Assembly (NCBI GenBank): GCA_002690875.1
Contig: NZGH01000021.1
Location: 1 to 22,365 of the forward strand
Direction of reading: 5' to 3'
DNA length: 22,365 nucleotides
DNA from: Rickettsiales bacterium
GTDB taxonomy: Bacteria; Pseudomonadota; Alphaproteobacteria; TMED127
Each line of letters opens with the position of its first letter. Position 1 is the stretch's first letter. The notes under the pieces are model-generated. The model was not told where the DNA came from. It saw only the letters and a program-made list of their open reading frames with translations, and searched no databases. Shown here one piece after another: positions 8,709 to 15,705 of this stretch. A program made the translations under genes and the position numbers.

Positions 8709-8724
8709 TGTCATTTTTCTGACA
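8709..8724. promoter_or_regulatory. Palindromic operator TGTCA-N6-TGACA (FleQ-box-like)
   Basis: A perfect 5+5 inverted repeat with a 6-base centre in an otherwise featureless AT-rich region. Its core GTCA-N6-TGAC has the same arms and spacing as the FleQ box known from Pseudomonas. Its centre is 25 bp upstream of the plus-strand activator ATG and about 128 bp upstream of the predicted sigma-54 start on the minus strand. Weak sigma-70-like hexamers (TTGAAT at 8701-8706, CATTAT at 8723-8728, 16-bp spacer) flank it, so binding there could repress the plus-strand gene. The binding protein is inferred. Confidence 0.5.
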
Positions 8725-8741
8725 TTATTTCTAATGATATT

Positions 8742-9815
8742 ATGAGTGAATTTATTATTGGAAATTGTGAGGCAACTCAGCAACTAAAAAAGTTAGTAGA
8801 TATGGTCTCTATTTCAAATTCTACAGTTTTACTTAGAGGTGAAACAGGTTGTGGAAAGGATGTAGTAGCAAGGTCAATACACGCATCCTCAAATCGAAAA
8901 GGTGAATTAGTTAACGTTAATTGTGCTGCTATTCCATCTGAACTATTAGAATCAGAATTATTTGGTCATGAAAAGGGTTCTTTTACAGGTGCTGATTCTA
9001 AAAAGGAGGGAAGATTTGAAACATCTAATGGAGGAACACTTTTTTTAGATGAAATCGGAGATATGCCAATGCCACTTCAAGCAAAATTACTAAGGGCTAT
9101 TGAAACCAAAACAATCCAAAGAGTTGGTGGTAAAGGAGAAATAAAATTAGATTTGAGGTTAATTTGTGCCACCCATCAAAATATTGAAAAAAAAATTGAA
9201 GAAGGACTATTTAGAGCTGATTTATTTTACAGAATCAATGTTTTTCCTATTGAAATACCCACGCTTGCAGAGCGTAAAGAAGATATACCCGAACTACTAA
9301 ATTATATACTTAAGGAAATAAGTTCAGATAAAGAAAATAATTTGCCTATATTTGATAATTCAGCAGTATCTGCACTAAAAGAATATATTTGGCCAGGAAA
9401 TATTAGGGAATTAAAAAATTTGATAGAAAGAGCGTCAATTATTTTTGCTAATAAAAAAATTAACGCAAAAAACATAAGAGAGAACCTTCTTAGAATAAAT
9501 TTACCAGATTTTAAAGAAGAAAGTAATTATGTATGGGAAATGACCTCAGAATTAACTAACATCAAAGATTCAAAAGAATCTGATTCATCTAATAACTCTC
9601 TTCCCCATCCTAATAACTATAAAAATTGGTTTGATTATTTAGAAAAAATTGATCTCAGAAGGCATCTTAGTGAGGTGGAATGTATTTTAATTGAAGGAGC
9701 GTTAAAAAAAAATGATGGCTCCGTAACTTCTGCATCAAAAAGTCTAAGAATTAATCGTACAACTTTGATTGAAAAAATGAAGAAGTATTCCATTCCAAGG
9801 GTTGGTAATGATTAG
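8742..9815 (+). CDS. Sigma-54 flagellar activator without receiver domain (FleQ/FleT-like)
   Basis: This is a second enhancer-binding protein, divergent from the FlbD-like gene and probably a flagellar transcription regulator. Its 357 residues start directly with the AAA+ domain: Walker A GETGCGKD (33-40), sigma-54 contact loop GSFTGA (79-84, Ser in place of the usual Ala), Walker B TLFLDE (99-104), Arg-finger region FRADLFYRINVFP (157-169), WPGNIRELKN (217-226). A linker of about 80 residues then leads to a Fis-type helix-turn-helix (about 326-350) ending NRTTLIEKMKKYSI, which closely resembles the FleQ C-terminus. There is no N-terminal regulatory domain. It is the only one of the pair that can bind DNA. 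Its stop overlaps the trhO stop. No strong Shine-Dalgarno is seen. Activity must be controlled otherwise, perhaps by mixed oligomers with the neighbour. Confidence 0.85.
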   Translation: MSEFIIGNCEATQQLKKLVDMVSISNSTVLLRGETGCGKDVVARSIHASSNRKGELVNVNCAAIPSELLESELFGHEKGSFTGADSKKEGRFETSNGGTLFLDEIGDMPMPLQAKLLRAIETKTIQRVGGKGEIKLDLRLICATHQNIEKKIEEGLFRADLFYRINVFPIEIPTLAERKEDIPELLNYILKEISSDKENNLPIFDNSAVSALKEYIWPGNIRELKNLIERASIIFANKKINAKNIRENLLRINLPDFKEESNYVWEMTSELTNIKDSKESDSSNNSLPHPNNYKNWFDYLEKIDLRRHLSEVECILIEGALKKNDGSVTSASKSLRINRTTLIEKMKKYSIPRVGND

Positions 9816-10723
9816 CTTCCGAGGTGTTTAATTCCCTTTTTCTTTGCTAGTGATATTTGTTTATTTCTCTCTTTAAACCCTTTTTTTTGTTTAATTGAAG
9901 TTATTTCGTAACAATTGGGACATGAGATTCCTTTTTTGAACATTTCAGAATTTTTATCTTTTTCATTGATTGGTGAACGGCATGCAAAGCATTGATCATA
10001 GTTACCTTTTGATAAATTTTCTTTTATGGATACTCTTTCATCGAAAACAAAGCATTCGCCAACCCAATTTTTATTTTTGTTTTTCGTCTGATGAAAATAT
10101 GAAATTACACCTCCCTCAAGCTGGAAAATTTCTCTGTAACCATTTTTTTTTAGGTAACTGCTAGCTTTTTCGCATCTGATTCCGCCAGTACAGAACATTG
10201 CAATTTTTTTATTTTTTATCTTTTTTTCATTTTTCTTTACCCATTTTGGAAATTCTGTAAAGTTTGACGTGTTTACTAAAATTGAGCCTTTAAAAGTACC
10301 AATTTTTGATTCATAGTAATTTCTAGTGTCAATCAAAACAGTGTTTTGATCTGATATTAATTTATCCCATTCATTTGGCTCTACATGAGACCCAGTGTTT
10401 TCAATTGAATTAATATTTCTTTGTCCCATTCTTATAATCTCTGACTTAATTTTTATTTTAAGCCTTAAAAATGCATGGTCAGAATGATTTTGAGTTTTAA
10501 AAAATATTTTTTTATTCAAAACATTATCAATAAAATTTTTAAATTCTAAACTGTAGGTACTGTTTATTGATATCGATCCGTTAAGTCCTTCTTTGGCTAA
10601 AAGAATAGTTCCCTTAGCTCTTTTTTTTTTTAGAAAATCATACAGTTTAAATTTTAGTTGCTCTATCTGAGTAAGATTAATAAATTCATAGAATGATATA
10701 ACCTTAAATTCTTTATTATGCAT
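9812..10723 (-). CDS. trhO: tRNA uridine(34) hydroxylase TrhO (UPF0176, rhodanese domain)
   Basis: TrhO hydroxylates wobble uridine-34 of certain tRNAs to ho5U using oxygen, the first step toward mo5U/cmo5U. With this start the protein has 303 residues: an N-terminal ferredoxin-like domain (ISFYEF, then GTILLAKEGLNGSIS), a rhodanese domain with the active loop CTGGIRC (178-184), and a C-terminal region with two Cys pairs (CFAC near 245-248, CPNC near 268-271) that may bind metal. I prefer the start at 10723 over an ATG at 10738, because the longer form would overlap the divergent marC start by 21 bp. The start codon is one half of a palindromic ATGCAT shared with marC. The gene is convergent with the activator gene, with overlapping stops. 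Confidence 0.9.
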   Translation of the reverse strand: MHNKEFKVISFYEFINLTQIEQLKFKLYDFLKKKRAKGTILLAKEGLNGSISINSTYSLEFKNFIDNVLNKKIFFKTQNHSDHAFLRLKIKIKSEIIRMGQRNINSIENTGSHVEPNEWDKLISDQNTVLIDTRNYYESKIGTFKGSILVNTSNFTEFPKWVKKNEKKIKNKKIAMFCTGGIRCEKASSYLKKNGYREIFQLEGGVISYFHQTKNKNKNWVGECFVFDERVSIKENLSKGNYDQCFACRSPINEKDKNSEMFKKGISCPNCYEITSIKQKKGFKERNKQISLAKKKGIKHLGS

Positions 10724-11338
10724 GATATTTTTTTTCAAAATTTACTTAAAACATTTATTGCCATTGATCCTTTATCCTTAATTCCTCTATTTGTAGTTCT
10801 TACAACTGGTATTGATTCAAAAAAAATATTAAAACTATCTATTTTAGTTTTTTTAATATCATCTTCTGTACTAACATTTTTTTTATTTTTCGGAAATATT
10901 TTTTTAACGTTCATGGGAATATCAATTAATTCTTTTCAAATAGTTGGTGGTATTTTTTTATTATTTATTTCTTATGAAATGGTTTTTGAAAAAAGAATAA
11001 AGAGAAAAAAAAATTTTTCTGACGAAATTATGGATGATAAAAGTTTAAAAAATATTGCTGTTTTTCCAATATCTATCCCTCTTATTATCGGACCATCTGC
11101 ATTAACATTATCAGTTTTAATTTCAAAAAACTTTAATTATACAATTTTTAATTTCTACACACAATTTTTTCCAATGATTTTAATTATAATGTTGACCTCG
11201 ATAATTATTTACTTTTCTTCTTACTTGTTGAAGATTTTAAATGAAACTATTATAAAAATCTTACAAAAAATTTTTGGAATTATTTTAGGTGCATTATCTG
11301 TAGAATTTATTATAAGTGGTATTAAAGGAGTAATGTGA
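10718..11338 (+). CDS. MarC-family integral membrane protein
   Basis: MarC/YchE-family proteins are six-helix inner-membrane proteins of unsettled function; the old link to multiple antibiotic resistance was not upheld. The 206-residue protein has about six hydrophobic helices and the family N-terminal signature (FIAIDPLSLIPLFVVLT, about 13-29) plus a second conserved segment (PISIPLIIGPSALT). The ATG at 10718 is needed to keep the conserved N-terminus. It overlaps the trhO start codon head to head, so each promoter must lie inside the other gene. A TATAAC at 10697-10702 is a possible -10. The end overlaps the DUF1289 start. Confidence 0.85.
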   Translation: MHDIFFQNLLKTFIAIDPLSLIPLFVVLTTGIDSKKILKLSILVFLISSSVLTFFLFFGNIFLTFMGISINSFQIVGGIFLLFISYEMVFEKRIKRKKNFSDEIMDDKSLKNIAVFPISIPLIIGPSALTLSVLISKNFNYTIFNFYTQFFPMILIIMLTSIIIYFSSYLLKILNETIIKILQKIFGIILGALSVEFIISGIKGVM

Positions 11339-11496
11339 TGATCAAGTCACCATGTAAAGATGAATGTCAACTTGATGATGATGGAAAACTTTGTTTAGGA
11401 TGTTTTAGATATTCAGACGAAATTTCTGGTTGGCAAACATTTTCTGAAAAAAAAAAAAAATTTATTCTTAATGAAATCAAACTAAGAAAAATATGA
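11338..11496 (+). CDS. DUF1289 family small Cys-rich protein
   Basis: A 52-residue protein beginning MIKSPCKDECQL. It shows the DUF1289 pattern: SPC-x3-C near the N-terminus, an acidic turn, then C-L-G-C (C6, C10, C19, C22), followed by R-x-x-x-E-I-x-x-W and a basic C-terminus ending in ILNEIKLRKI. The four cysteines suggest a metal-binding site, but no function is established for the family. The ATG overlaps the marC stop. Codons 38-41 lie in a 14-A tract and the frame stays open through it. The stop overlaps the next ATG. Short length hides it from default gene finders. Confidence 0.85.
   Translation: MIKSPCKDECQLDDDGKLCLGCFRYSDEISGWQTFSEKKKKFILNEIKLRKI
11447..11460 (+). repeat. Homopolymer A14 inside the DUF1289 gene
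   Basis: Fourteen consecutive A bases encode Glu-Lys-Lys-Lys-Lys in the DUF1289 frame. Such a run is prone to polymerase slippage and to sequencing length error. The present length keeps the conserved frame. Confidence 0.9.
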
Positions 11497-11808
11497 AGGT
11501 TTTTTTTTTTAATATTATTAGTTTTTCATACTCTAGCTTTTGCACAAAAAAAATGGCTAGGAGAGTGGATAGCACTTGATCAATGGCAATCAGAGTTTTC
11601 TATAAAAATTAATGAGGACGGTTCAGCATCTTCAAACTATGGAAATGGTGAAAGTGGAAATTGGAAAATAGTTGATGGAAATTTAGAAATTATTTGGAAT
11701 TCAGGAAAATCTGATTATTTTTTTCAGGGCGTGATGGGTTATCAAAGAATTAGAAAAAATAAAAATAATAGTTATACATCAGGGCTTAAAAGAAGATTAT
11801 CTAACTAA
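11493..11808 (+). CDS. Small secreted protein of unknown function, frame broken at a T11 tract
   Basis: The ATG at 11493 overlaps the DUF1289 stop and begins MKVFFF. After 11 T bases the frame it sets ends after 28 codons. The neighbouring frame is open to 11808 and encodes the rest of a clear signal peptide (ILLVFHTLAFA, cleavage before QKKW). A mature domain of about 83 residues follows, with Trp/Gly-rich beta-strand alternation (WLGEW, GESGNWKI, LEIIWNSG). That frame has no ATG, GTG or TTG near its beginning. Removing one T (or adding two) joins the two into one protein of about 104 residues. This could be a sequencing error, a phase-variable or slippage-expressed gene, or a fresh mutation. 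The mature part resembles small periplasmic beta-proteins seen in other Alphaproteobacteria, without known function. The end overlaps the DUF2794 stop by 12 bp. Confidence 0.65.
11500..11510 (+). repeat. Homopolymer T11 at the start of the secreted-protein gene
   Basis: Eleven consecutive T bases follow ATGAAGG. The tract is where the reading frame of the secreted protein breaks. Ten or thirteen T would restore it. Confidence 0.9.
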
Positions 11809-12087
11809 TTTTAATGATGGTTTTTTTAGGTGATTAACTATTACGTTAAGAGTATTAGAATATAAGACAATAGAATTATTATGAAGGAGGGTATAAGCTT
11901 TATTTTTCAATAAGTTTTTTTTAATTTGATAGTATGGTACAAACTTGAATGATTTGTGAATAGAAAAAATTGCATAGTTTTTCTGAAAACTAATGGAATA
12001 ATCCTTCCATTCTCCTGTAGATATTTTTTTTGAATAAACCTCCATTATCATGTTTATTTCTTCTTTCTTAAATCTTACAATACTCAT
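11797..12087 (-). CDS. DUF2794 domain protein
   Basis: The 96-residue protein matches DUF2794, a small family I know from Alphaproteobacteria. Recognisable points are VRFKKEEINMIMEVY at the start, the GEWKDYSI-x-F core (26-34), AIFSIHKS (39-46), a tyrosine followed by QIKK, and an ending of Leu/Lys-Leu-Val. No signal peptide or membrane segment. Function unknown. It is convergent with the secreted-protein gene and divergent from yfgM. A perfect TATAAT lies 7 bp before the ATG with no room for a leader, and no Shine-Dalgarno is visible. Confidence 0.8.
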   Translation of the reverse strand: MSIVRFKKEEINMIMEVYSKKISTGEWKDYSISFQKNYAIFSIHKSFKFVPYYQIKKNLLKNKAYTLLHNNSIVLYSNTLNVIVNHLKKPSLKLVR

Positions 12088-12094
12088 ATTTTAA

Positions 12095-12100
12095 ATTATA
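12095..12100 (-). promoter_or_regulatory. Possible -10 element of a leaderless DUF2794 transcript
   Basis: The minus strand reads TATAAT, ending 7 bp before the DUF2794 ATG, which would place the transcript start at or next to the start codon. No good -35 hexamer is seen. The rest of the 70-bp divergent region up to yfgM is nearly pure A+T, so chance matches are likely and no yfgM promoter can be singled out. Confidence 0.35.
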
Positions 12101-12157
12101 GAATTGATTTTTTTAAGATAAAATATAAATACTTATAAAAATATAAAAAAAAAAATT

Positions 12158-12799
12158 ATGAGTGAAGAATTTGTAAGAGAAGTTGACGAAGATATCAAAG
12201 AGGAAAAGAGAATTAAACTTTGGAAAAAAGTTTTTCCTTACGTTGTTAGTGTTTCCCTTGGTATAATTATTTTTACTTCTGGATATGTTTTTTGGAATAA
12301 TTATACAAATAGTTTGAAACAGCAATTAGGTGATGATTTTACTGCGGCAGTCCAATTAGCTAATGAAGAAGATTTGGATGCTTCAATCTTGGCTCTTAAT
12401 AGAATAGTAGATGAGGGTTCTGATGGTTATGTTACATTAGCAAAAATGAAGAAAGCTTCAATACTTATTCAAAGGGGAGAACTTGAATTAGGGTTAAACA
12501 TTTATTTAGATTTAGAGAGAAACGCTGTTGACCAGTCTTTCAGAGATATAGCCTCAATTCTTTATGTTCTGAATTCTATGGATACTGAAGATCCTCAAAT
12601 TCTATTAGATAAAATCAATAAATTGGAAACTAGCCAAATTTGGAAATCTTCTGCATTAGAAATAAAAGCATTTCTCAAACTCAAACAAAATAAAACAGAA
12701 GAAGCGAGAAAAGTCTTTGAAGCAATTTTAAACCTCCCGAGCACACCTTCATCACTAGCTACAAGAGCAAGAAACATGGTTGATTACCTGAAGGACTAA
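12158..12799 (+). CDS. YfgM-like membrane-anchored TPR protein
   Basis: YfgM-like proteins are inner-membrane tetratricopeptide proteins linked to the Sec translocon and periplasmic chaperones. The 213-residue protein has a charged cytoplasmic N-terminus, one membrane helix at about 27-45, and a periplasmic helical-repeat domain (Tpr_21 type) with alternating Ala/Leu helices, for example ASILALNRIVDEGSDGYVTLAKMKKAS read in segments 71-97. It is directly upstream of bamB and der, the same order as yfgM-bamB-der in E. coli, which strengthens the call. It ends 2 bp before bamB. Confidence 0.8.
   Translation: MSEEFVREVDEDIKEEKRIKLWKKVFPYVVSVSLGIIIFTSGYVFWNNYTNSLKQQLGDDFTAAVQLANEEDLDASILALNRIVDEGSDGYVTLAKMKKASILIQRGELELGLNIYLDLERNAVDQSFRDIASILYVLNSMDTEDPQILLDKINKLETSQIWKSSALEIKAFLKLKQNKTEEARKVFEAILNLPSTPSSLATRARNMVDYLKD
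12791..12795 (+). promoter_or_regulatory. Ribosome-binding site supporting the TTG start of bamB
   Basis: AAGGA lies 6 bases before the TTG at 12802, within the last codons of yfgM. No ATG occurs in frame before the lipobox, so this site decides the TTG start. Confidence 0.65.
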
Positions 12800-12801
12800 A
12801 T

Positions 12802-14094
12802 TTGAAAAAGTCATTTGGTTTAAAATTTTTGTTACCTTTCTTTTTATTATCTTCATGTGCATTACTTGATGATGAAGATGAAAATATCCTCCCAGGAAAA
12901 AGAGAGAGTGTTTATGAGTATGAGGAAAAAGTAATTTTAAAAGCCAATAAAAGAATTAAATTAGAAGAACCTATAATTATTTCTGGCTGGTCACAACAAC
13001 ATCAAAATCTTAAAAATCATCTATTTCATTTTAAGAGTAAGCCGATACTAAAAATGAAAAAAAGAATAAAGCTTGGTGATATAAATTTAGATAAAATTCA
13101 ATATATAACACCACCAATAATATCAAAAAATAATATTTTTTATTCTGATAATGATTTTAATATTACATCAAAAAATATTGATACAGGAAAATTAAATTGG
13201 AACATTAAACTTGAATTTGAAAAAGATGAAAATTTTTCACTAGTCTCTGGGTTCTTTTTAGACAATAAAACATTATTTTTTTCTACAGGTTTAGGAAATG
13301 TTTATGCTGTTGATGCAGTTGAGGGAAAAGTAAAATGGCTTAAAAAGTTTGGAATACAATTTTCTCGCCCTCCCGTAATAAGTAAAGATAAACTTTTTTT
13401 GGTTTCCGACGATAATCAACTTTACGCAATAAATAAAACAAATGGAGAGTTATTATGGAGTCATCTTGGAAATATTGAGGAGTTATCAATAATAGGAGGA
13501 TCGAAACCGGCTTTAGATGAGGGGATAATAGTCGTCTCTTATTCCTCAGGTGAAATATTTGCTCTTGATGAGAGTAATGGATCTATTGTTTGGTTTGATA
13601 ATATTAGCACTTCTAATTTCTTTTCTAAAACAAATATCAATGACATTCAATCACCAATTTGTATTGAAAAAGGAAAACTTTTTGTACCAACATTCTCAAA
13701 TAAATTATTAACATATGATTTAAAAACAGGAAAAAAATCATGGGATGTAAAATTATCATCAATAAGCCCAATGGTAATTTCAGGAGAAACGATTTATGTA
13801 ATTGACATAAATGGCAAACTAATGAGTATTGATAAGGTTTCTGGAAAACTTCTTTGGGCAGTTCAACTTAGATCAAAAAAAGGTGATAAGGAAATAAATT
13901 GGTCAGGTCCTTTGTTGAGTTCATATAAGTTATTAGTTGTGTCCTCGGAAGGTACGGTACTTTCCTTATCTCCTTTTACTGGAAAAACACTCAGTAAAAT
14001 TAAATTAAAGGAAAGTTTCATATCCGGACCTATCCAAGTTAATGAAAATATTTATTTAATTTCTAGAGAAGGTTCATTATATATTTTAAGTTAA
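12802..14094 (+). CDS. bamB: Outer membrane assembly lipoprotein BamB
   Basis: BamB is the beta-propeller lipoprotein of the BAM complex that assembles outer-membrane proteins. The 430-residue protein has a signal peptide with lipobox LSSC (16-19). Ala follows Cys19, so there is no inner-membrane retention Asp at +2. Repeated PQQ-like propeller blades follow, each with a V/I-x-A-x-D-x-x-x-G-x-x-x-W pattern (for example YAVDAVEGKVKWL, YAINKTNGELLWS, FALDESNGSIVWF). It starts with TTG, preceded by AAGGA. Two bases separate it from yfgM and one from der. Some blades are Lys/Asn-rich, in keeping with the base composition. Confidence 0.9.
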   Translation: MKKSFGLKFLLPFFLLSSCALLDDEDENILPGKRESVYEYEEKVILKANKRIKLEEPIIISGWSQQHQNLKNHLFHFKSKPILKMKKRIKLGDINLDKIQYITPPIISKNNIFYSDNDFNITSKNIDTGKLNWNIKLEFEKDENFSLVSGFFLDNKTLFFSTGLGNVYAVDAVEGKVKWLKKFGIQFSRPPVISKDKLFLVSDDNQLYAINKTNGELLWSHLGNIEELSIIGGSKPALDEGIIVVSYSSGEIFALDESNGSIVWFDNISTSNFFSKTNINDIQSPICIEKGKLFVPTFSNKLLTYDLKTGKKSWDVKLSSISPMVISGETIYVIDINGKLMSIDKVSGKLLWAVQLRSKKGDKEINWSGPLLSSYKLLVVSSEGTVLSLSPFTGKTLSKIKLKESFISGPIQVNENIYLISREGSLYILS

Positions 14095-14095
14095 A

Positions 14096-15427
14096 ATGAC
14101 TAACAATATTATAATTGTAGGAAAACCTAATGTAGGTAAATCCTCGCTGTTCAATGCCTTAGTAAAAAAAAAATTAGCTTTAGTTGATCACACCCCAAAA
14201 TATACAAGAGATATAAAAAAAAGAAATTTTTTGTTATTTGACAAAGAAGTAACACTAATTGATTCACCTGGGCTTTTTGAACCGAAAGATAAAATTGAAG
14301 AGAGAATAATGAAGTATACTATAGATCAAATCTCAAAAAGTGATTTAATTTTATTAGTTTTTAATGCAAAAGAGCAATTAAGTAATGACGATCATAGATT
14401 AGTATCTTTAATTAGAAAGAACCAAAAAAAAAAAATTATTGTTCTTAACAAAACTGAGGGCAACTTCAATTCTCATATAATCGATGATATTCAAAAATTG
14501 GGTTTAGGTTTACCGATTTTGATTTCATCGGCTCACATGAAATCTATCGACCTTCTAGAAGAGAAAATTCTTCAAAATCTTAAATTTGAAGAGAATACAA
14601 AGAAATTTTCTTCAGACACTTCTGAAAAATTAAGTATAGCTATAGTTGGAAAAACTAACTCTGGAAAGTCAACGTTAATGAATTCTATAAGTGGTCAAGA
14701 TATTTCAATTACTGGTAGTAAACCCTATCTTACCAGAGATGCTGTTGAAATTACCATTGAGAGAAAAAAATTAAACTTTAAAATAATTGATACAGCAGGC
14801 TTTAGTAAAGATTTAAGTGGAACTAAAAGATTAAATAAAGATTTTATTGATCAAACAAAAAAAAAAATAAGATTATCTCAAATGATTTTAATAGTTATGG
14901 ATATTGACGATTATTTTGAAAGGTTACACTCAAGAATTATTAGGTTAGTTTATGATGAGAATAGATGTATGTTACTTGTATTAAATAAAACTGATAAATA
15001 TAAGAAAATATATGAAGAAACTGTAAAAAAAAAAATTTATGAATTAAACCCACAAATTAGCGGACTACCCATTTGTTTTATTTCAGCTAAAAATAAAGTA
15101 GGAATATCATCATTATTTAGGGAGGTTATGAATCAAAATTTAATATGGAGAAAAAGAATTTCAACAGGTAAACTCAACAGCTGGATGGAAAACTTAGTAA
15201 AGAAAACCCCACCTCCTTTACATAAAGGACGCTCTATAAAATTTAAATATATTACTCAAACTAATTCAGCTCCTCCTAAATTTAATATATATGTTAACTA
15301 CATTGTGGCTATTAAATCTGATTATAAAAGATTTCTTGAAAACAATATTCGTAAGAAATTTAATTTGAATGGCTTACCTATTAAAGTTATTTATAAAAAA
15401 TCTAAAAATCCTTTCAGTCAAAAATGA
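14096..15427 (+). CDS. der: Ribosome biogenesis GTPase Der (EngA)
   Basis: Der is a tandem-GTPase that matures the 50S subunit. The 443-residue protein has two G domains and a C-terminal KH-like domain. First domain: P-loop GKPNVGKS (9-16), switch PKYTRD (34-39), DSPG (56-59), NKTE (118-121). Second domain: P-loop GKTNSGKS (185-192), PYLTRD (210-215), DTAG (232-235), and a proper NKTD further on. Several are off-consensus: the first G4 has Glu for Asp, its G3 is DSPG, and both switch motifs lack the usual Gly after Pro. Architecture and length leave no doubt on identity. It overlaps the cytochrome start by ATGA. Confidence 0.95.
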   Translation: MTNNIIIVGKPNVGKSSLFNALVKKKLALVDHTPKYTRDIKKRNFLLFDKEVTLIDSPGLFEPKDKIEERIMKYTIDQISKSDLILLVFNAKEQLSNDDHRLVSLIRKNQKKKIIVLNKTEGNFNSHIIDDIQKLGLGLPILISSAHMKSIDLLEEKILQNLKFEENTKKFSSDTSEKLSIAIVGKTNSGKSTLMNSISGQDISITGSKPYLTRDAVEITIERKKLNFKIIDTAGFSKDLSGTKRLNKDFIDQTKKKIRLSQMILIVMDIDDYFERLHSRIIRLVYDENRCMLLVLNKTDKYKKIYEETVKKKIYELNPQISGLPICFISAKNKVGISSLFREVMNQNLIWRKRISTGKLNSWMENLVKKTPPPLHKGRSIKFKYITQTNSAPPKFNIYVNYIVAIKSDYKRFLENNIRKKFNLNGLPIKVIYKKSKNPFSQK

Positions 15428-15705
15428 AAAATATTATTTTTATAGTCATACTTACGTTTTGTTTCAAGTACTCAACTTCAGATGAAATAAAACCAATTGT
15501 TATTGAACAAAACTGTCAATCATGTCATGGAAAAAATTACTCAGGTAATAAATATATTAAATCTATTAAGGATTTGGATAGAAAGAAATTTGTAGAAAAA
15601 ATGAAAAACTATAAAAAAAAAAATGACAATTCAGTCATGTCAAGAATAGTAAAAGTGCTTTCAGTGAATGATATAGAAAAAATAGCGGAAATTATTTATG
15701 AATAA
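15424..15705 (+). CDS. Small periplasmic monoheme cytochrome c, probable flavocytochrome c sulfide dehydrogenase subunit
   Basis: The 93-residue precursor has a signal peptide (about 1-19), one heme-binding site CQSCH (31-35) and a likely axial Met at 72 (NSVMSRI), as in class I cytochromes c. Its end overlaps the flavoprotein gene by 8 bp. Small cytochrome plus FCSD flavoprotein is the standard FccA-FccB (SoxE-SoxF) pair, in which the cytochrome accepts electrons from sulfide oxidised at the flavin. Its start lies in the der stop codon (ATGA), so translation is probably coupled to der. It could be a less specific cytochrome; pairing is inferred from gene order. Confidence 0.8.
   Translation: MKNIIFIVILTFCFKYSTSDEIKPIVIEQNCQSCHGKNYSGNKYIKSIKDLDRKKFVEKMKNYKKKNDNSVMSRIVKVLSVNDIEKIAEIIYE

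Noticed and set aside
11338..11808. TGA recoding that would fuse DUF1289 to the secreted protein
   Set aside because: TGA ends marC and der normally in this window, and a signal peptide in mid-protein makes no sense; a slippage or error model at the T11 tract fits better.
12113..12325. Minus-strand open frame overlapping the yfgM start
   Set aside because: It is antisense to the yfgM membrane segment and would occupy the divergent promoter region; no family resemblance.
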